Shown piece after piece: positions 15,738 to 23,106 of a DNA stretch of 23,302 nucleotides. The translations under genes and the position numbers were made by a program. This stretch comes from CAZNYN01 sp964577295 (GTDB lineage Bacteria > Synergistota > Synergistia > Synergistales > Synergistaceae). Positions within the stretch are counted from its first letter, which is position 1; every line of letters starts with the position of its first letter. The notes beneath the pieces are model-generated. The model searched no databases. It saw only the letters and a program-made list of their open reading frames with translations, and had not been told where the DNA came from. The stretch is from positions 1 through 23,302 of the forward strand of contig CAZNYN010000030.1 of NCBI GenBank assembly GCA_964577295.1. Direction: 5' to 3'.

Positions 15738-16323
15738 GAATATAATAATCGCGGGAGTGGGCGGACAGGGCACTATTCTGGCGTCAAAAATAATATCTCA
15801 CGCCGCCGATAAAAAGGGACTCTTCATAAGAACTTCCGAGACCATAGGCATGGCTCAGCGCGGCGGTTCTGTATGCAGTCACATACGCATAAACGCGGAG
15901 GATGTTTCGCCCGTCATTCCGTCTCACCATGCGGATTTGCTCATAGGCTTCGAACTTGCGGAGGCTGTACGCCAGATTCCGAAGCTCGCGGCGAGCGCAA
16001 AGTGCGTTGTAAACACGGATAAAATAGTTCCGACCAATGTGGCTCTGAAACAGGGAAAATATCTCGAAGAGGAATATCTTGAAATACTAAAGAAAACTCT
16101 TCCGAACGGAATCTTCATAAGCGCGTCCCATCTGGCTCTCGAAGCCGGAGATGCCAGAACTCTCAATATAGTGCTTTTGGGAGCGGCATCGGGAGCGGGA
16201 CTTCTTCCCTTTACGGAAGAGGAGATAAGAGAGGCAATAAAAGAGTGCGTAAAGCCGAAGCTGCTGGCTATGAACGAAAAAGCCTTCGAGCTCGGCATAA
16301 AGGCAAGCGGCATAAATCTATAA
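15730..16323 (+). CDS. iorB: Indolepyruvate:ferredoxin oxidoreductase, beta subunit
   Basis: A 197-residue protein of the pyruvate/ketoisovalerate oxidoreductase gamma domain. It begins MIKNIIIAGVGGQGTILASK, the GVGGQGT nucleotide/CoA-contacting loop that marks IorB. A segment TSETIGMAQRGGSVCSHIR follows, also characteristic. I chose ATG 15730, behind AAAGAGGTG, because the protein then starts just before the conserved strand; the open frame 39 bp further up lies within iorA. It forms the alpha-beta enzyme with iorA, with which it overlaps by 8 bp. Length (about 190-200) is standard. Confidence 0.92.
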   Translation: MIKNIIIAGVGGQGTILASKIISHAADKKGLFIRTSETIGMAQRGGSVCSHIRINAEDVSPVIPSHHADLLIGFELAEAVRQIPKLAASAKCVVNTDKIVPTNVALKQGKYLEEEYLEILKKTLPNGIFISASHLALEAGDARTLNIVLLGAASGAGLLPFTEEEIREAIKECVKPKLLAMNEKAFELGIKASGINL

Positions 16324-16348
16324 GAAAGAGCAGAGGAGACAAGACGAG

Positions 16349-17578
16349 ATGAACGAACTTTCAGTAATGAGCCAGTGCTTTGCACAGGCGAGACGAGTGG
16401 CAAAATCATGTCCTATCTACATTGAGAAATTCAAGGACATCCCCATCGACACAATGATGACAAAAGAACAGTTTGAAACACTGCCTTTCACGGACAAAGA
16501 GGATCTGAGAAAGGCATACCCGATGGGCATGTTCGCCGTTCCGCAGGAGAAGGTCATAAGGATACACTCCTCCTCGGGCACTACGGGAATGCCCGTAATG
16601 ATGCCTTACACCGCTCAGGATGTCGAGGACTGGGCGATAATGATGGAGCGCTGCTACCAGTTTGCCGGTGTCTCTGAAAGAGATATAGTGCAGATAACAC
16701 CGGGCTTCGGACTCTGGACTGCGGGCTTCGGCTTTCAGGCGGGTGCGGAGCGTCTGGGTGCAATGGTCATTCCCACAGGCCCAGGCAACACGGAAAGACA
16801 GATACAGATAATGTGCAATCTAAAGTCCTCCGTCCTCATAGGCACATCCTCCTACGGCCTAGCCATAGCGGAAGAGGTTGACGCAAGAGGGCTCAGAGAC
16901 AAAATACACCTCAAAAAGGGAATCTTCGGCTCGGAGCGGTGGGGAGACAAAATCCGCAGCAGAATATACGAATCACTCAAGATAGAGTTCTTCGACATAT
17001 ACGGTCTGACGGAAATATACGGCCCCGGCATTGCCATAGACTGTGCGGAACACAGCGGAATGCACTACTTCAGCGACTACATATACTGCGAGGTAATAGA
17101 CCCGGTTACCGGAAAGACACTGCCCGAGGGAGAAGAGGGCGAGCTTGTCATAACGACATACCGCAAGGAGGGCGCGCCCCTCATCCGCTACCGCACACAC
17201 GACATAACGAGAATCATACCGGGGCAGTGCAAATGCGGCTCTCCCTACCCGAGACTTGACCGAATAGTGGGCAGAAGCGACGACATGATAAAGGTAAAGG
17301 GCACAAACATCTATCCCGCTCAGGTCGAAGCGATACTTGCCAAAATAGACGGCTTCTCCAGCGAGTACAGAATAATACTCGAAAACGAGGGACTGCGCGA
17401 CAGAATGATAGTCCAGGCGGAAACCGAAGCGGGCACGGACGGGGAAAAACTCGCCGCCGCTTTGGTAAACGAATGCAAGACAGGCATAGGAATAAAGATC
17501 GTGCCTCAGATAATGGCAATAGGCGACCTGCCGAGAAGCGAAAAGAAGACAAAACGAGTGATAGACAACAGAGAATAA
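16349..17578 (+). CDS. Phenylacetate-CoA ligase family (PaaK-like) adenylate-forming enzyme
   Basis: A 409-residue member of the adenylate-forming enzymes. The phosphate-binding loop SSSGTTGMP is at residues 74-82. The FFDIYGLTEIYGPG segment binds the adenylate, and GRSDDMIKVKGTNIYP is the hinge region before the C-terminal lid, with IDNRE at the end. PaaK-like ligases join arylacetates to CoA with ATP giving AMP and diphosphate. It starts 25 bp after iorB, behind AGAGGAG, so it belongs to the same operon. In this setting it could activate arylacetates, or run toward free acid and ATP on the arylacetyl-CoA made by IorAB; direction cannot be told from sequence. It is slightly shorter than typical PaaK (about 430). 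I leave the symbol blank because the preferred acid is unproven. Confidence 0.88.
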   Translation: MNELSVMSQCFAQARRVAKSCPIYIEKFKDIPIDTMMTKEQFETLPFTDKEDLRKAYPMGMFAVPQEKVIRIHSSSGTTGMPVMMPYTAQDVEDWAIMMERCYQFAGVSERDIVQITPGFGLWTAGFGFQAGAERLGAMVIPTGPGNTERQIQIMCNLKSSVLIGTSSYGLAIAEEVDARGLRDKIHLKKGIFGSERWGDKIRSRIYESLKIEFFDIYGLTEIYGPGIAIDCAEHSGMHYFSDYIYCEVIDPVTGKTLPEGEEGELVITTYRKEGAPLIRYRTHDITRIIPGQCKCGSPYPRLDRIVGRSDDMIKVKGTNIYPAQVEAILAKIDGFSSEYRIILENEGLRDRMIVQAETEAGTDGEKLAAALVNECKTGIGIKIVPQIMAIGDLPRSEKKTKRVIDNRE

Positions 17579-17580
17579 TA

Positions 17581-17620
17581 AAAAAAGAAGCCCGAGCCGA
17601 AAAGCCCGGGCTTCTTTTTT
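17581..17620. terminator. Bidirectional terminator between paaK-like and cstA-like genes
   Basis: AAAAAAGAAGCCCG (17581-17594) pairs perfectly with CGGGCTTCTTTTTT (17607-17620). Runs of six A and six T at the two ends give a U-tract in either direction. It begins 2 bp after the ligase stop and lies 25 bp beyond the stop of the convergent cstA-like gene. Confidence 0.9.
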
Positions 17621-17645
17621 ACCTCAGAATTTTGCGCGCTCGCAC

Positions 17646-19271
17646 TTACTTCTTGTGCAGAGCTCCGAGCCCTTCCTTTACCATCAGAACGGCGAGCACC
17701 AGAAGAATAGATGCGATTGCCGCCAAAGGATAGTTCGGATTGGGACTTGTCATTGTCGCTTTTATCTCGACTACCAGCCCCGCCATGCTTGTCATAAGCA
17801 TGAACCAGAAGGGAATGATGAGGAACGTCGCGCTCTTCTTGAGACCGCAGCTCACCCATGCCGCTATTCCGAGAATAGCAAGAGCCGCAACAAGCTGGTT
17901 TGCCGCTCCGAATACAGGCCATATAACCATCCATGCCGCCACTATCTTGCCTTCGGCATTTGTCGTCTTGAAATATACAAGTCCGAGAGCCAGTATTATC
18001 GCTCCGACTGTCGCAGTATACTTTCCGATTTTATAGTCGGAAATTTCCTGAATCTGGTAGCGGGCAAGGCGTGTCGCTGTGTCAAGGGATGTCAGAAGGA
18101 ATCCGTTGATTGCGATAGCGCCGAGGCGAACGCCCAGTACATGGTCGATACCGACTATGGAACAGAATTTGCCGAATCCCGCCGCAAAAGTGCCGACAGG
18201 GCCGCCGGGCTGGATTCCGCCCGCAGCCATCATCGTTCCGAGAGCTATAACGGCGACAAGACCTTCAAGGAGCATCGCGCCGTATCCTACAGGCAGAGCG
18301 TCTCTTTCATGAGAGAGCTGCTTTGAAGTCGTTCCGCTGCCGACGAGCGAATGGAAGCCCGAAATAGCGCCGCAGGCAACGATGACAAAGAGCATCGGCC
18401 AGAGGTGGATTTTTGAAAATCCGAAATACTTGACATTTTCCGCAAGCATGGGGACTGCGCCGGTATCGAGACTGCCGCCCAAAATCATCCCTATAGCTCC
18501 GATAGCCACTGCGAAATAGAGGAAGAAAGAGGCCAGATAGTCGCGCGGCTGGAGCAGAAGCCATACTGGGAGGACAGATGCCGCAAGAATATACACCGCA
18601 AGGAAAATATTCCAGAAGTCGGCTGTGTGTGTGAAATATTCTTTGATAAATGCCCACTCTCCGCCCTTAACGGTGCAGAAAGCTATAATAGCGAGCATAA
18701 CCATCGTTACAGCTTTAAAATTCAGATTAAAGCGGTAAATCAAAATCCCCGACACCATGGCAAGGAGAATATACATAATGCTGACAAATGCCACGACAGG
18801 GTCAAGGACAAATGTTGCTGTTGTAAGGACTAGGAATACAGCCACAACAAGAATTAGAGAGAGAATAGTAAACCAGAGGAAGAGCTTTTCTCCCTTCTTT
18901 CCTATCCACTTTTGTATAACCGATCCGACTGACTTTCCGTCATGGCGCATTGAGGAGACAAGAGCTCCCATATCATGAGGTCCACCAAGGAAGATAGAGC
19001 CTAAAATGCACCATATTATCGTGGGAAGCCATCCGAACATCGAAGCCGCAGTAATGGGGCCGACTATGGGGCCCGCACCGGCTATGGATGAAAAATGGTG
19101 TCCCAAAATAACAGCGGGGTGAGCGGGACAGTAGTCAAAACCGTCATTGAGACGCTCTGCGGGAGTAGCTTTGTTATTGTCAAGCTCATAGACACGCGCC
19201 ATAAAATCGCCGTAAAACTTATAACCCAAAAAAAGACAGATTATCGATACAATAAACATTACCGCAAACAT
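17646..19271 (-). CDS. CstA-family carbon starvation / peptide-pyruvate transporter
   Basis: A 541-residue membrane protein with about fourteen hydrophobic segments. CstA-family marks include CPAHPAVILGHHFSSIAGAGP (about 48-68) followed by GPITAASMFGW, GGPHDMGALVSSMRHDGKS, and the later FHSLVGSGTTSKQLS region. Family members import peptides or pyruvate. This is a shorter type than E. coli CstA (about 700), as is common in anaerobes. ATG 19271 follows CGGAGGT on the minus strand. A small unknown gene ends 18 bp upstream, so the two probably share a transcript. The usual small partner of the YbdD/YjiX type (about 65 residues) is not seen. Transport of peptides or pyruvate would suit the fermentative genes around it. 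I give no symbol because substrate and orthology are unproven. Confidence 0.88.
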   Translation of the reverse strand: MFAVMFIVSIICLFLGYKFYGDFMARVYELDNNKATPAERLNDGFDYCPAHPAVILGHHFSSIAGAGPIVGPITAASMFGWLPTIIWCILGSIFLGGPHDMGALVSSMRHDGKSVGSVIQKWIGKKGEKLFLWFTILSLILVVAVFLVLTTATFVLDPVVAFVSIMYILLAMVSGILIYRFNLNFKAVTMVMLAIIAFCTVKGGEWAFIKEYFTHTADFWNIFLAVYILAASVLPVWLLLQPRDYLASFFLYFAVAIGAIGMILGGSLDTGAVPMLAENVKYFGFSKIHLWPMLFVIVACGAISGFHSLVGSGTTSKQLSHERDALPVGYGAMLLEGLVAVIALGTMMAAGGIQPGGPVGTFAAGFGKFCSIVGIDHVLGVRLGAIAINGFLLTSLDTATRLARYQIQEISDYKIGKYTATVGAIILALGLVYFKTTNAEGKIVAAWMVIWPVFGAANQLVAALAILGIAAWVSCGLKKSATFLIIPFWFMLMTSMAGLVVEIKATMTSPNPNYPLAAIASILLVLAVLMVKEGLGALHKK

Positions 19272-19289
19272 TCAAAAACACCTCCGAAA

Positions 19290-19691
19290 TTAAAGATTAC
19301 CGTCTTTGCACTCCTTCATAGCAATATTGGAAAGATACGCCAGATCGCAAATATCCTTTCGCGCTTCCGTACCCAGAGTATAAGAGTGTGTCTCGACAAA
19401 ACCGCGGAAACCCAGCAAAATGGAAGATTTCTTATAAGAATTTTCGCCCTCGGTCTGAAGAAAAATAAACCTCTGAACCATCAAATCAGCCTCGGAAACA
19501 GCCTCGCGCCTCAGCCGTGCAATATCATCGGGGAGATACTTCCACACAATATAATCATCCGCATAGTAGCGGGCGACCTCGCCCAAAAGCCCCGACTTCA
19601 CAAGAGAGACACGCCGATAAAGCCCCATTGCACTGCCGCTGCTCCACGGTTCAAACCGCCACTCACTCCACAACTCGGTACATTCGCCCAA
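19290..19691 (-). CDS. Uncharacterised small protein upstream of the cstA-like gene
   Basis: An open frame of 133 residues from TTG 19691, which I do not recognise as a known family. It is soluble by appearance, with a Trp-rich N-terminus (LWSEWRFEPW), then MGLYRRVSLVKSGLLGEVAR, a charged helical middle (DDIARLRREAVSEADLMV) and a Cys-containing end (KECKDGNL). The start is unclear. The only strong ribosome site (GGAGGTGAG, 19715-19723) precedes an ATG that meets TGA after two codons. In the frame of this protein the first candidate after it is CTG 19707-19709, giving 139 residues beginning MTDLSFLGEC. Its end is 18 bp before cstA, so it is likely in the same operon and may modulate the transporter, as a YbdD-like replacement. 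That role is inference. Confidence 0.6.
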   Translation of the reverse strand: MGECTELWSEWRFEPWSSGSAMGLYRRVSLVKSGLLGEVARYYADDYIVWKYLPDDIARLRREAVSEADLMVQRFIFLQTEGENSYKKSSILLGFRGFVETHSYTLGTEARKDICDLAYLSNIAMKECKDGNL

Positions 19692-19705
19692 AAAAGATAA
19701 ATCCG

Positions 19706-19714
19706 TCAGAACAT
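19706..19714 (-). other. Two-codon mini-ORF (ATG TTC TGA) behind a strong ribosome site
   Basis: On the minus strand GGAGGTGAG is followed directly by ATG TTC TGA. The TGA overlaps a CTG codon that is in frame with the 19290-19691 reading frame. This is either a regulatory mini-ORF with reinitiation, or a sign that the true gene uses a CTG start or that one base is wrong in the sequence. Confidence 0.4.
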
Positions 19715-19752
19715 CTCACCTCCATAACCCGCAGAAGCGGTAAAGACAATAA

Positions 19753-19758
19753 ATTATA
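19753..19758 (-). promoter_or_regulatory. Putative -10 box of the cstA operon
   Basis: On the minus strand a consensus TATAAT lies about 30 bp upstream of the GGAGGTGAG ribosome site. No matching -35 at ideal spacing is evident; TTGCAA lies 20 bp upstream. Confidence 0.35.
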
Positions 19759-19848
19759 CTACAACGATATTAAAATCATTGCAAATGAGAAATAGTTTAA
19801 AAAAGACTGTTGTTTACATATCAGGCATGGAAATATTTTGTGAAAATA

Positions 19849-19877
19849 GTGACAAACGGTAAAGAGGGCAAAATAAT
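19849..19877 (+). promoter_or_regulatory. Putative plus-strand promoter of a possible small RNA
   Basis: GTGACA (19849-19854), a 17-bp spacer and AATAAT (19872-19877), each one mismatch from consensus. It points rightward into a gene-free stretch that ends in a terminator at 20026-20067. Confidence 0.4.
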
Positions 19878-19883
19878 CAAGAA

Positions 19884-20067
19884 TATAGAGGCAAAACTGC
19901 AAGATAACAGAAAAAGTACTGTATTACAAAAATTCACAGCGGAGAAAAAAAGGAACACGCGGAAACCGCAAGTCAGAGCCGCCCCAGGCAGTCAGCCTCG
20001 CAGGGAAAAGCTTCAAGAGCAAAGCATCGGCGGCAGCCCTTTCGGACTGCCGCCGATCTGATTTTTA
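19884..20067 (+). ncRNA. Candidate small RNA of about 180 nt, unassigned
   Basis: This is the gene-free gap of about 370 bp between the cstA operon and the CTERM remnant. A plausible plus-strand promoter and a strong terminator bound it. Between them are several small potential hairpins: GCGGAAACCGC near 19960, AGGCAGTCAGCCT near 19990, and GCTTCAAGAGC near 20010. I compared it by eye with 6S, SRP, RNase P, cobalamin, glycine and c-di-GMP riboswitch cores and found no match. An open frame across it runs through the terminator stem and is not convincing as protein. The hairpins could equally be part of an untranslated leader. Confidence 0.3.
20026..20067 (+). terminator. Strong rho-independent terminator
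   Basis: ATCGGCGGCAG (20026-20036) and CTGCCGCCGAT (20047-20057) form a perfect 11-bp stem with a 10-nt loop, followed on the plus strand by CTGATTTTTATTT. It also lies 33 bp beyond the stop of the minus-strand CTERM remnant and might act there, but the minus side has a poorer U-tract. Confidence 0.75.
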
Positions 20068-20089
20068 TTTATACTTTACGTTATCTGCC

Positions 20090-20323
20090 TTACTTCCTTC
20101 TGCGGAGCATTACGGGAATGAACGCCAGCAGAGCCACAGCCGCAAAGCCCGCATTGCAGCCGCCGGATGAACTGCCGCTGTCATCGGATAGAGTGCCTCC
20201 TATGTCATACTTATCGCACAAAACAAAAATGCGTTGTTTTGGCTCTCTACTTATGCGGGGAGACGATAAAAAGGCTAAACCCAGATTCAGCCTATGTTTT
20301 CGCTCCTTCTCGTCTCCCCGCAA
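20090..20323 (-). pseudogene. Remnant of a Synergist-CTERM protein gene fused to a repeat element
   Basis: The last 42 or so codons (20090 to about 20220) encode a tail with SSSGGCNAGFAAVALLAF followed by a hydrophobic run and RRRK, the same class of sorting signal as the intact protease upstream. The open frame continues to an ATG at 20323, but residues 1-24 are translated from the palindromic repeat element (20254-20323), not from a protein gene. No signal peptide or protein body is present. I read this as the 3' end of a gene whose body was lost, probably by recombination between repeat copies. It is also possible that the tail serves as a donor for recombination. Confidence 0.6.
20254..20303. 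repeat. Right arm plus hairpin unit of the palindromic family (partial copy)
   Basis: TGCGGGGAGACGA (20254-20266) with no left partner, then the hairpin unit GGCT...AGCC and the linker TATGTTTTCGC that leads into the full element at 20310. Its junction with the CTERM remnant is at about 20250. Confidence 0.75.
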
Positions 20324-20420
20324 TGTTTTAGTGCGGGGTAAAGTGGCTTTAAGATTCTAAAGAATTAAAATCAAAACCAACGCCGCTAAACCCCGCACTG
20401 AAGATTTGCGGGGAGACGAT
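20310..20420. repeat. 111-bp nested palindromic element (copy B)
   Basis: The ends are TCGTCTCCCCGCA (20310-20322) / TGCGGGGAGACGA (20408-20420), with CCCCGCA/TGCGGGG inner arms and a central GGCTTTAA...TTAAAATC, as in copy A1. It lies between the stop of the S8 protease and the CTERM remnant. Confidence 0.85.
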
Positions 20421-20434
20421 TAGAAAGCAAAACC

Positions 20435-20590
20435 AAGATTCAGCCTATGTTTTCGCCCCTTACAACCGTTAAACCATCGCTCAACTATTGCTCAACAACC
20501 GCTCAACAATCGTTTAACGCTTTCTTCTCATCACCATAGGTACGAGTGCAATCAGTGCCATTGCCGCAAATCCTGCATTGCATCCGCCGC
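20435..20590. repeat. 156-bp direct repeat, copy 1 (CTERM tail and 3' flank)
   Basis: By eye this matches 23107-23262 without a difference, at an offset of 2672 bp. It covers a hairpin/linker unit, the 11-bp array, the stop codon and the last 25 codons of the Synergist-CTERM tail. The homology ends abruptly inside the glycine codons of the tail. Confidence 0.85.
20461..20517 (-). repeat. 11-bp repeat array, variant form (downstream of S8 protease)
   Basis: Read on the minus strand, directly after the protease stop: units such as TTGAGCGGTTG, TTGAGCAATAG and TTGAGCGATGG, then TTTAACGGTTG, each 11 bp. The first unit includes the stop codon itself. The same array is at 23133-23189. Confidence 0.8.
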
Positions 20591-22847
20591 CGCTGCCAGA
20601 TGGTGTCGGTGTCGGGTCTGTGGGCGGTACGGAGCATATTATCGCAGGATCGAGAATGTATCCCTGTCGGCTGTCACTGTCGTAATCTCCGTTGTCTTCT
20701 ATGAAGAGTGTCACAATGTAGCTCTGAGTGTAGTCGAATCCCGTGCCAGCAAAGACGCTTCCGCCGGAATTGCGTATCGCGTAGCAGCCGTTTTGGTATT
20801 CTTTGTCGCTTGAGACGTACTTGTATTCAAATCTCTCCGGTATGCTGTTTTCGGCTCTCAGCTTGAAGATATGAAGTGTCGCAAGTTTGCCCTCTCCGAG
20901 CTTGTCTCCCGAGACAACAAAGGATATTGCCGCTGTCTTTCCGCCCATATCCGCGCTTGCCGCAAAGACCGGCAGTGCGTGTACATTTTCCGCACCGGAG
21001 GGCAGGAAGGTTCTTACGTCCGCAGGGCTTACAAAGTAATCCCCCGAGCGTGTCTTGTACGTATATGCACTTATAAACTCTTCTGCTTCTGCCGAGAGTT
21101 TGCTGCTTGCAGTGAGGGGAATTATTTTGTCCGAGGAGAGCGCATCTACTTTTGTGAATATCGTCGGTGCCGGTTCAAGCACGCTCAGAGCTCCCGCTAT
21201 GTCCAGCCTGCCGTATGCGGAGCTGCCCGTCTTTGCAATGCTGTGATTTGATCCTTCCTGCATAGCTGTTTTTATATCTCTCATTTCGAGGTCGGGATAT
21301 ATCGAGGACAGAAGCGCCGCAGCTCCCGTGACCATGGGTGCCGCCATGGATGTTCCGCGAAGCAGCATGCGGCCGGATGAGTCAAACGCATCTCGTTTGT
21401 TTATGATATCGGTTGAACGGCATGAGCTGTAGATGTAGTCTCCGGGAGCCAATATATCGACCCATTTGCCGCTGCTGCTGTAATTTGAGTAGAATGCTTT
21501 ATCCTCTGATATTTCTTTGAATTCGGTGCTTGATATCGCGTTGTAGATTGTCGAGGCTCCCACTGTTATTGAAGTCTCCGTCTTTACGGATGCAGGCCAG
21601 GGTATAAGGCCTTTAAACTCGCCTTGCGGAGAATCTATGTTTTGCCCGTCGTTTCCCGAAGCTATGCAGACCAATATATCCGCATCGCTTAAGGTTTTTA
21701 TTTTTGATGTGTAAAAAGCAGGAATGGGATTATCCCCCCAGCCGCCGAATGACATGTTGACCGCTTTGACGTTGAGCTTTCCATAAGTCTTTGCCGAAAC
21801 GAGGAAGTCTATAGCCCTGAATATGTCTGAGTCGTAAGCGCCGCTGTCGTAAGTACCGTCTTTTTTCTGATATTTTGAAAAGATATTCAGAGCCATAAGA
21901 GTAACGTCTCTGTTGACCCCTGCCGCGACATCGTTGGAAGCATAGTTTCCCGCAGCTCCGATTATTCCCGCCACGTGAGTTCCGTGCCCATTTACGTCGC
22001 CTATGATTCTCATTTTATCAAATGTACTGTCAATGTCGGCAGAGGTGCCGCCAGTCGCAGCAAATCCTGTGCCGCCTATCGCCACTGGCTCCAGCTCTTC
22101 TACCTCGCGGCTTGTTACCTCTTGAGTGTGAAACCACACGCCGCAGCTCCCGTCAAAGCTCGCTGCTTTGCCTGCATAATATGTTCCCATTTTGCTGTAG
22201 AAGTCCTCCGAGAGAACTATCATATTGGCCTTGAGGTCGGGGTGGTCGTAGATAATTCCAGTGTCCATTACCGCTACAACTATATCTTTTGAACCCTTGC
22301 CGTTATTTGCCCACACTGCGGGCGCGTTTATATTTTCCTGTCCCCAGCGGCGGTAGATTGTATCTCTTGTAATTTCAAGGGAAGAACTCGCCTGCTGTAC
22401 AGGGGATATGAAGTTTATCCTGTTCGGCTGAACGGCGGCGATGTTGGGGTTCTTTTTAAGCCGCGCTATAAGCTGTTCCGTGCTCTCTCCCTTCGATGTG
22501 CGCACATGTGCGACGGTGAGCATTTCGGAAGAAGAAGAGAGGCTCTTTGCGGATTTGACGGAGGAGGAAGATGCAGACGCTTTTGAGGAATCCGGTACGG
22601 GCAGGAAAACCTGCACAACATCGATTCCCTCGATGGCTGCGACAGAAGCTTCCGATGCCTTCATCACAGATGCCGCCTTCAATGCTGATGTCTGTGCCGC
22701 ATACGAGCTCTGCGCCACACCCGAACGCATCATTATTATTGCCTCACCCTCAGCATATTGAGGCACCTGAGCCACTGCCGATGTGTTCAGGCAGAAAATG
22801 GCCGCCGCAGTGAGAAAAACCGCCAGTAACATGTTTCTGATCTTCAC
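20514..22847 (-). CDS. Secreted subtilisin-like serine protease (S8) with Synergist-CTERM sorting tail
   Basis: A 777-residue preproprotein. I chose GTG 22847 as start because AGGAG lies 10 nt upstream; the GTG three codons earlier is only 1 nt from that site. A signal peptide (1-27, ending TSAVAQ) leads into an inhibitor-like propeptide (about 28-150, with NPNIAAVQPNRI near its end). The S8 domain (about 165-560) has Asp195 in AVMDTG, His288 in NGHGTHVAG, oxyanion Asn399 in ASGNDG and Ser500 in GTSMAAP. After a roughly 180-residue C-terminal region comes a Thr/Pro linker (DPTPTPSGS) and the tail GGGCNAGFAAMALIALV ending RRKR. That tail resembles other bacterial tripartite sorting signals, in which a motif, a membrane span and a basic end are processed at the membrane. 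The protease is probably cell-surface anchored and digests peptides outside the cell. Confidence 0.9.
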   Translation of the reverse strand: MKIRNMLLAVFLTAAAIFCLNTSAVAQVPQYAEGEAIIMMRSGVAQSSYAAQTSALKAASVMKASEASVAAIEGIDVVQVFLPVPDSSKASASSSSVKSAKSLSSSSEMLTVAHVRTSKGESTEQLIARLKKNPNIAAVQPNRINFISPVQQASSSLEITRDTIYRRWGQENINAPAVWANNGKGSKDIVVAVMDTGIIYDHPDLKANMIVLSEDFYSKMGTYYAGKAASFDGSCGVWFHTQEVTSREVEELEPVAIGGTGFAATGGTSADIDSTFDKMRIIGDVNGHGTHVAGIIGAAGNYASNDVAAGVNRDVTLMALNIFSKYQKKDGTYDSGAYDSDIFRAIDFLVSAKTYGKLNVKAVNMSFGGWGDNPIPAFYTSKIKTLSDADILVCIASGNDGQNIDSPQGEFKGLIPWPASVKTETSITVGASTIYNAISSTEFKEISEDKAFYSNYSSSGKWVDILAPGDYIYSSCRSTDIINKRDAFDSSGRMLLRGTSMAAPMVTGAAALLSSIYPDLEMRDIKTAMQEGSNHSIAKTGSSAYGRLDIAGALSVLEPAPTIFTKVDALSSDKIIPLTASSKLSAEAEEFISAYTYKTRSGDYFVSPADVRTFLPSGAENVHALPVFAASADMGGKTAAISFVVSGDKLGEGKLATLHIFKLRAENSIPERFEYKYVSSDKEYQNGCYAIRNSGGSVFAGTGFDYTQSYIVTLFIEDNGDYDSDSRQGYILDPAIICSVPPTDPTPTPSGSGGGCNAGFAAMALIALVPMVMRRKR

Positions 22848-22918
22848 TGTACTCACTCTCCTATAAGTATTTTGTATTTATGGTAAAACTGTAAATTCAG
22901 ATTCAGCTGAGGACGATC

Positions 22919-22952
22919 GGCAAACAATGGGCAAGCCATTGGCAAACGATTG
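22919..22952 (+). repeat. Short 11-bp repeat array (three units)
   Basis: GGCAAACAATG, GGCAAGCCATT and GGCAAACGATT in a row, the same unit as the array after the M20 hydrolase. It lies upstream of the protease start. Confidence 0.8.
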
Positions 22953-22992
22953 AAAAGCCAAACCGAGATTCAGCCTATGTTTTCGTCTCTTC

Positions 22993-23092
22993 TCGTCTCC
23001 CCGCAAAGTGCCGGTGCGGGGTACAGTGGCTTTGGTTCTAAGCCCCTAAAGATTCAAAAACAACGCCGCTACACCCCATTGCGGGGAGACGA
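22993..23092. repeat. 100-bp nested palindromic element (copy C)
   Basis: The ends are TCGTCTCCCCGCA (22993-23005) / TGCGGGGAGACGA (23080-23092), flanked on each side by the AGATTCAGCCTATGTTTTCG hairpin-linker unit. The internal part is more diverged than in copies A1 and B and lacks about 10 bp in the centre. Confidence 0.85.
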
Positions 23093-23106
23093 TCAAAAGG
23101 CTATAT

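Noticed and set aside
19706..19714. In-frame TGA after two codons as a selenocysteine codon
   Set aside because: Reading through TGA in that frame gives an unrelated, soon-terminated peptide and not the conserved-looking protein, and there is no SECIS-like stem directly after the codon.
19810..20061. An 83-codon plus-strand open frame in the gap before the CTERM locus
   Set aside because: It starts at TTG without a ribosome site, reads through the whole terminator stem, and has a composition change typical of non-coding sequence.
19884..20067. Cobalamin riboswitch, suggested by GCAAGTCAGAGCCGCC
   Set aside because: The upstream core with the B12-box GCCACTG and the GGGAA/GGTG elements is missing.
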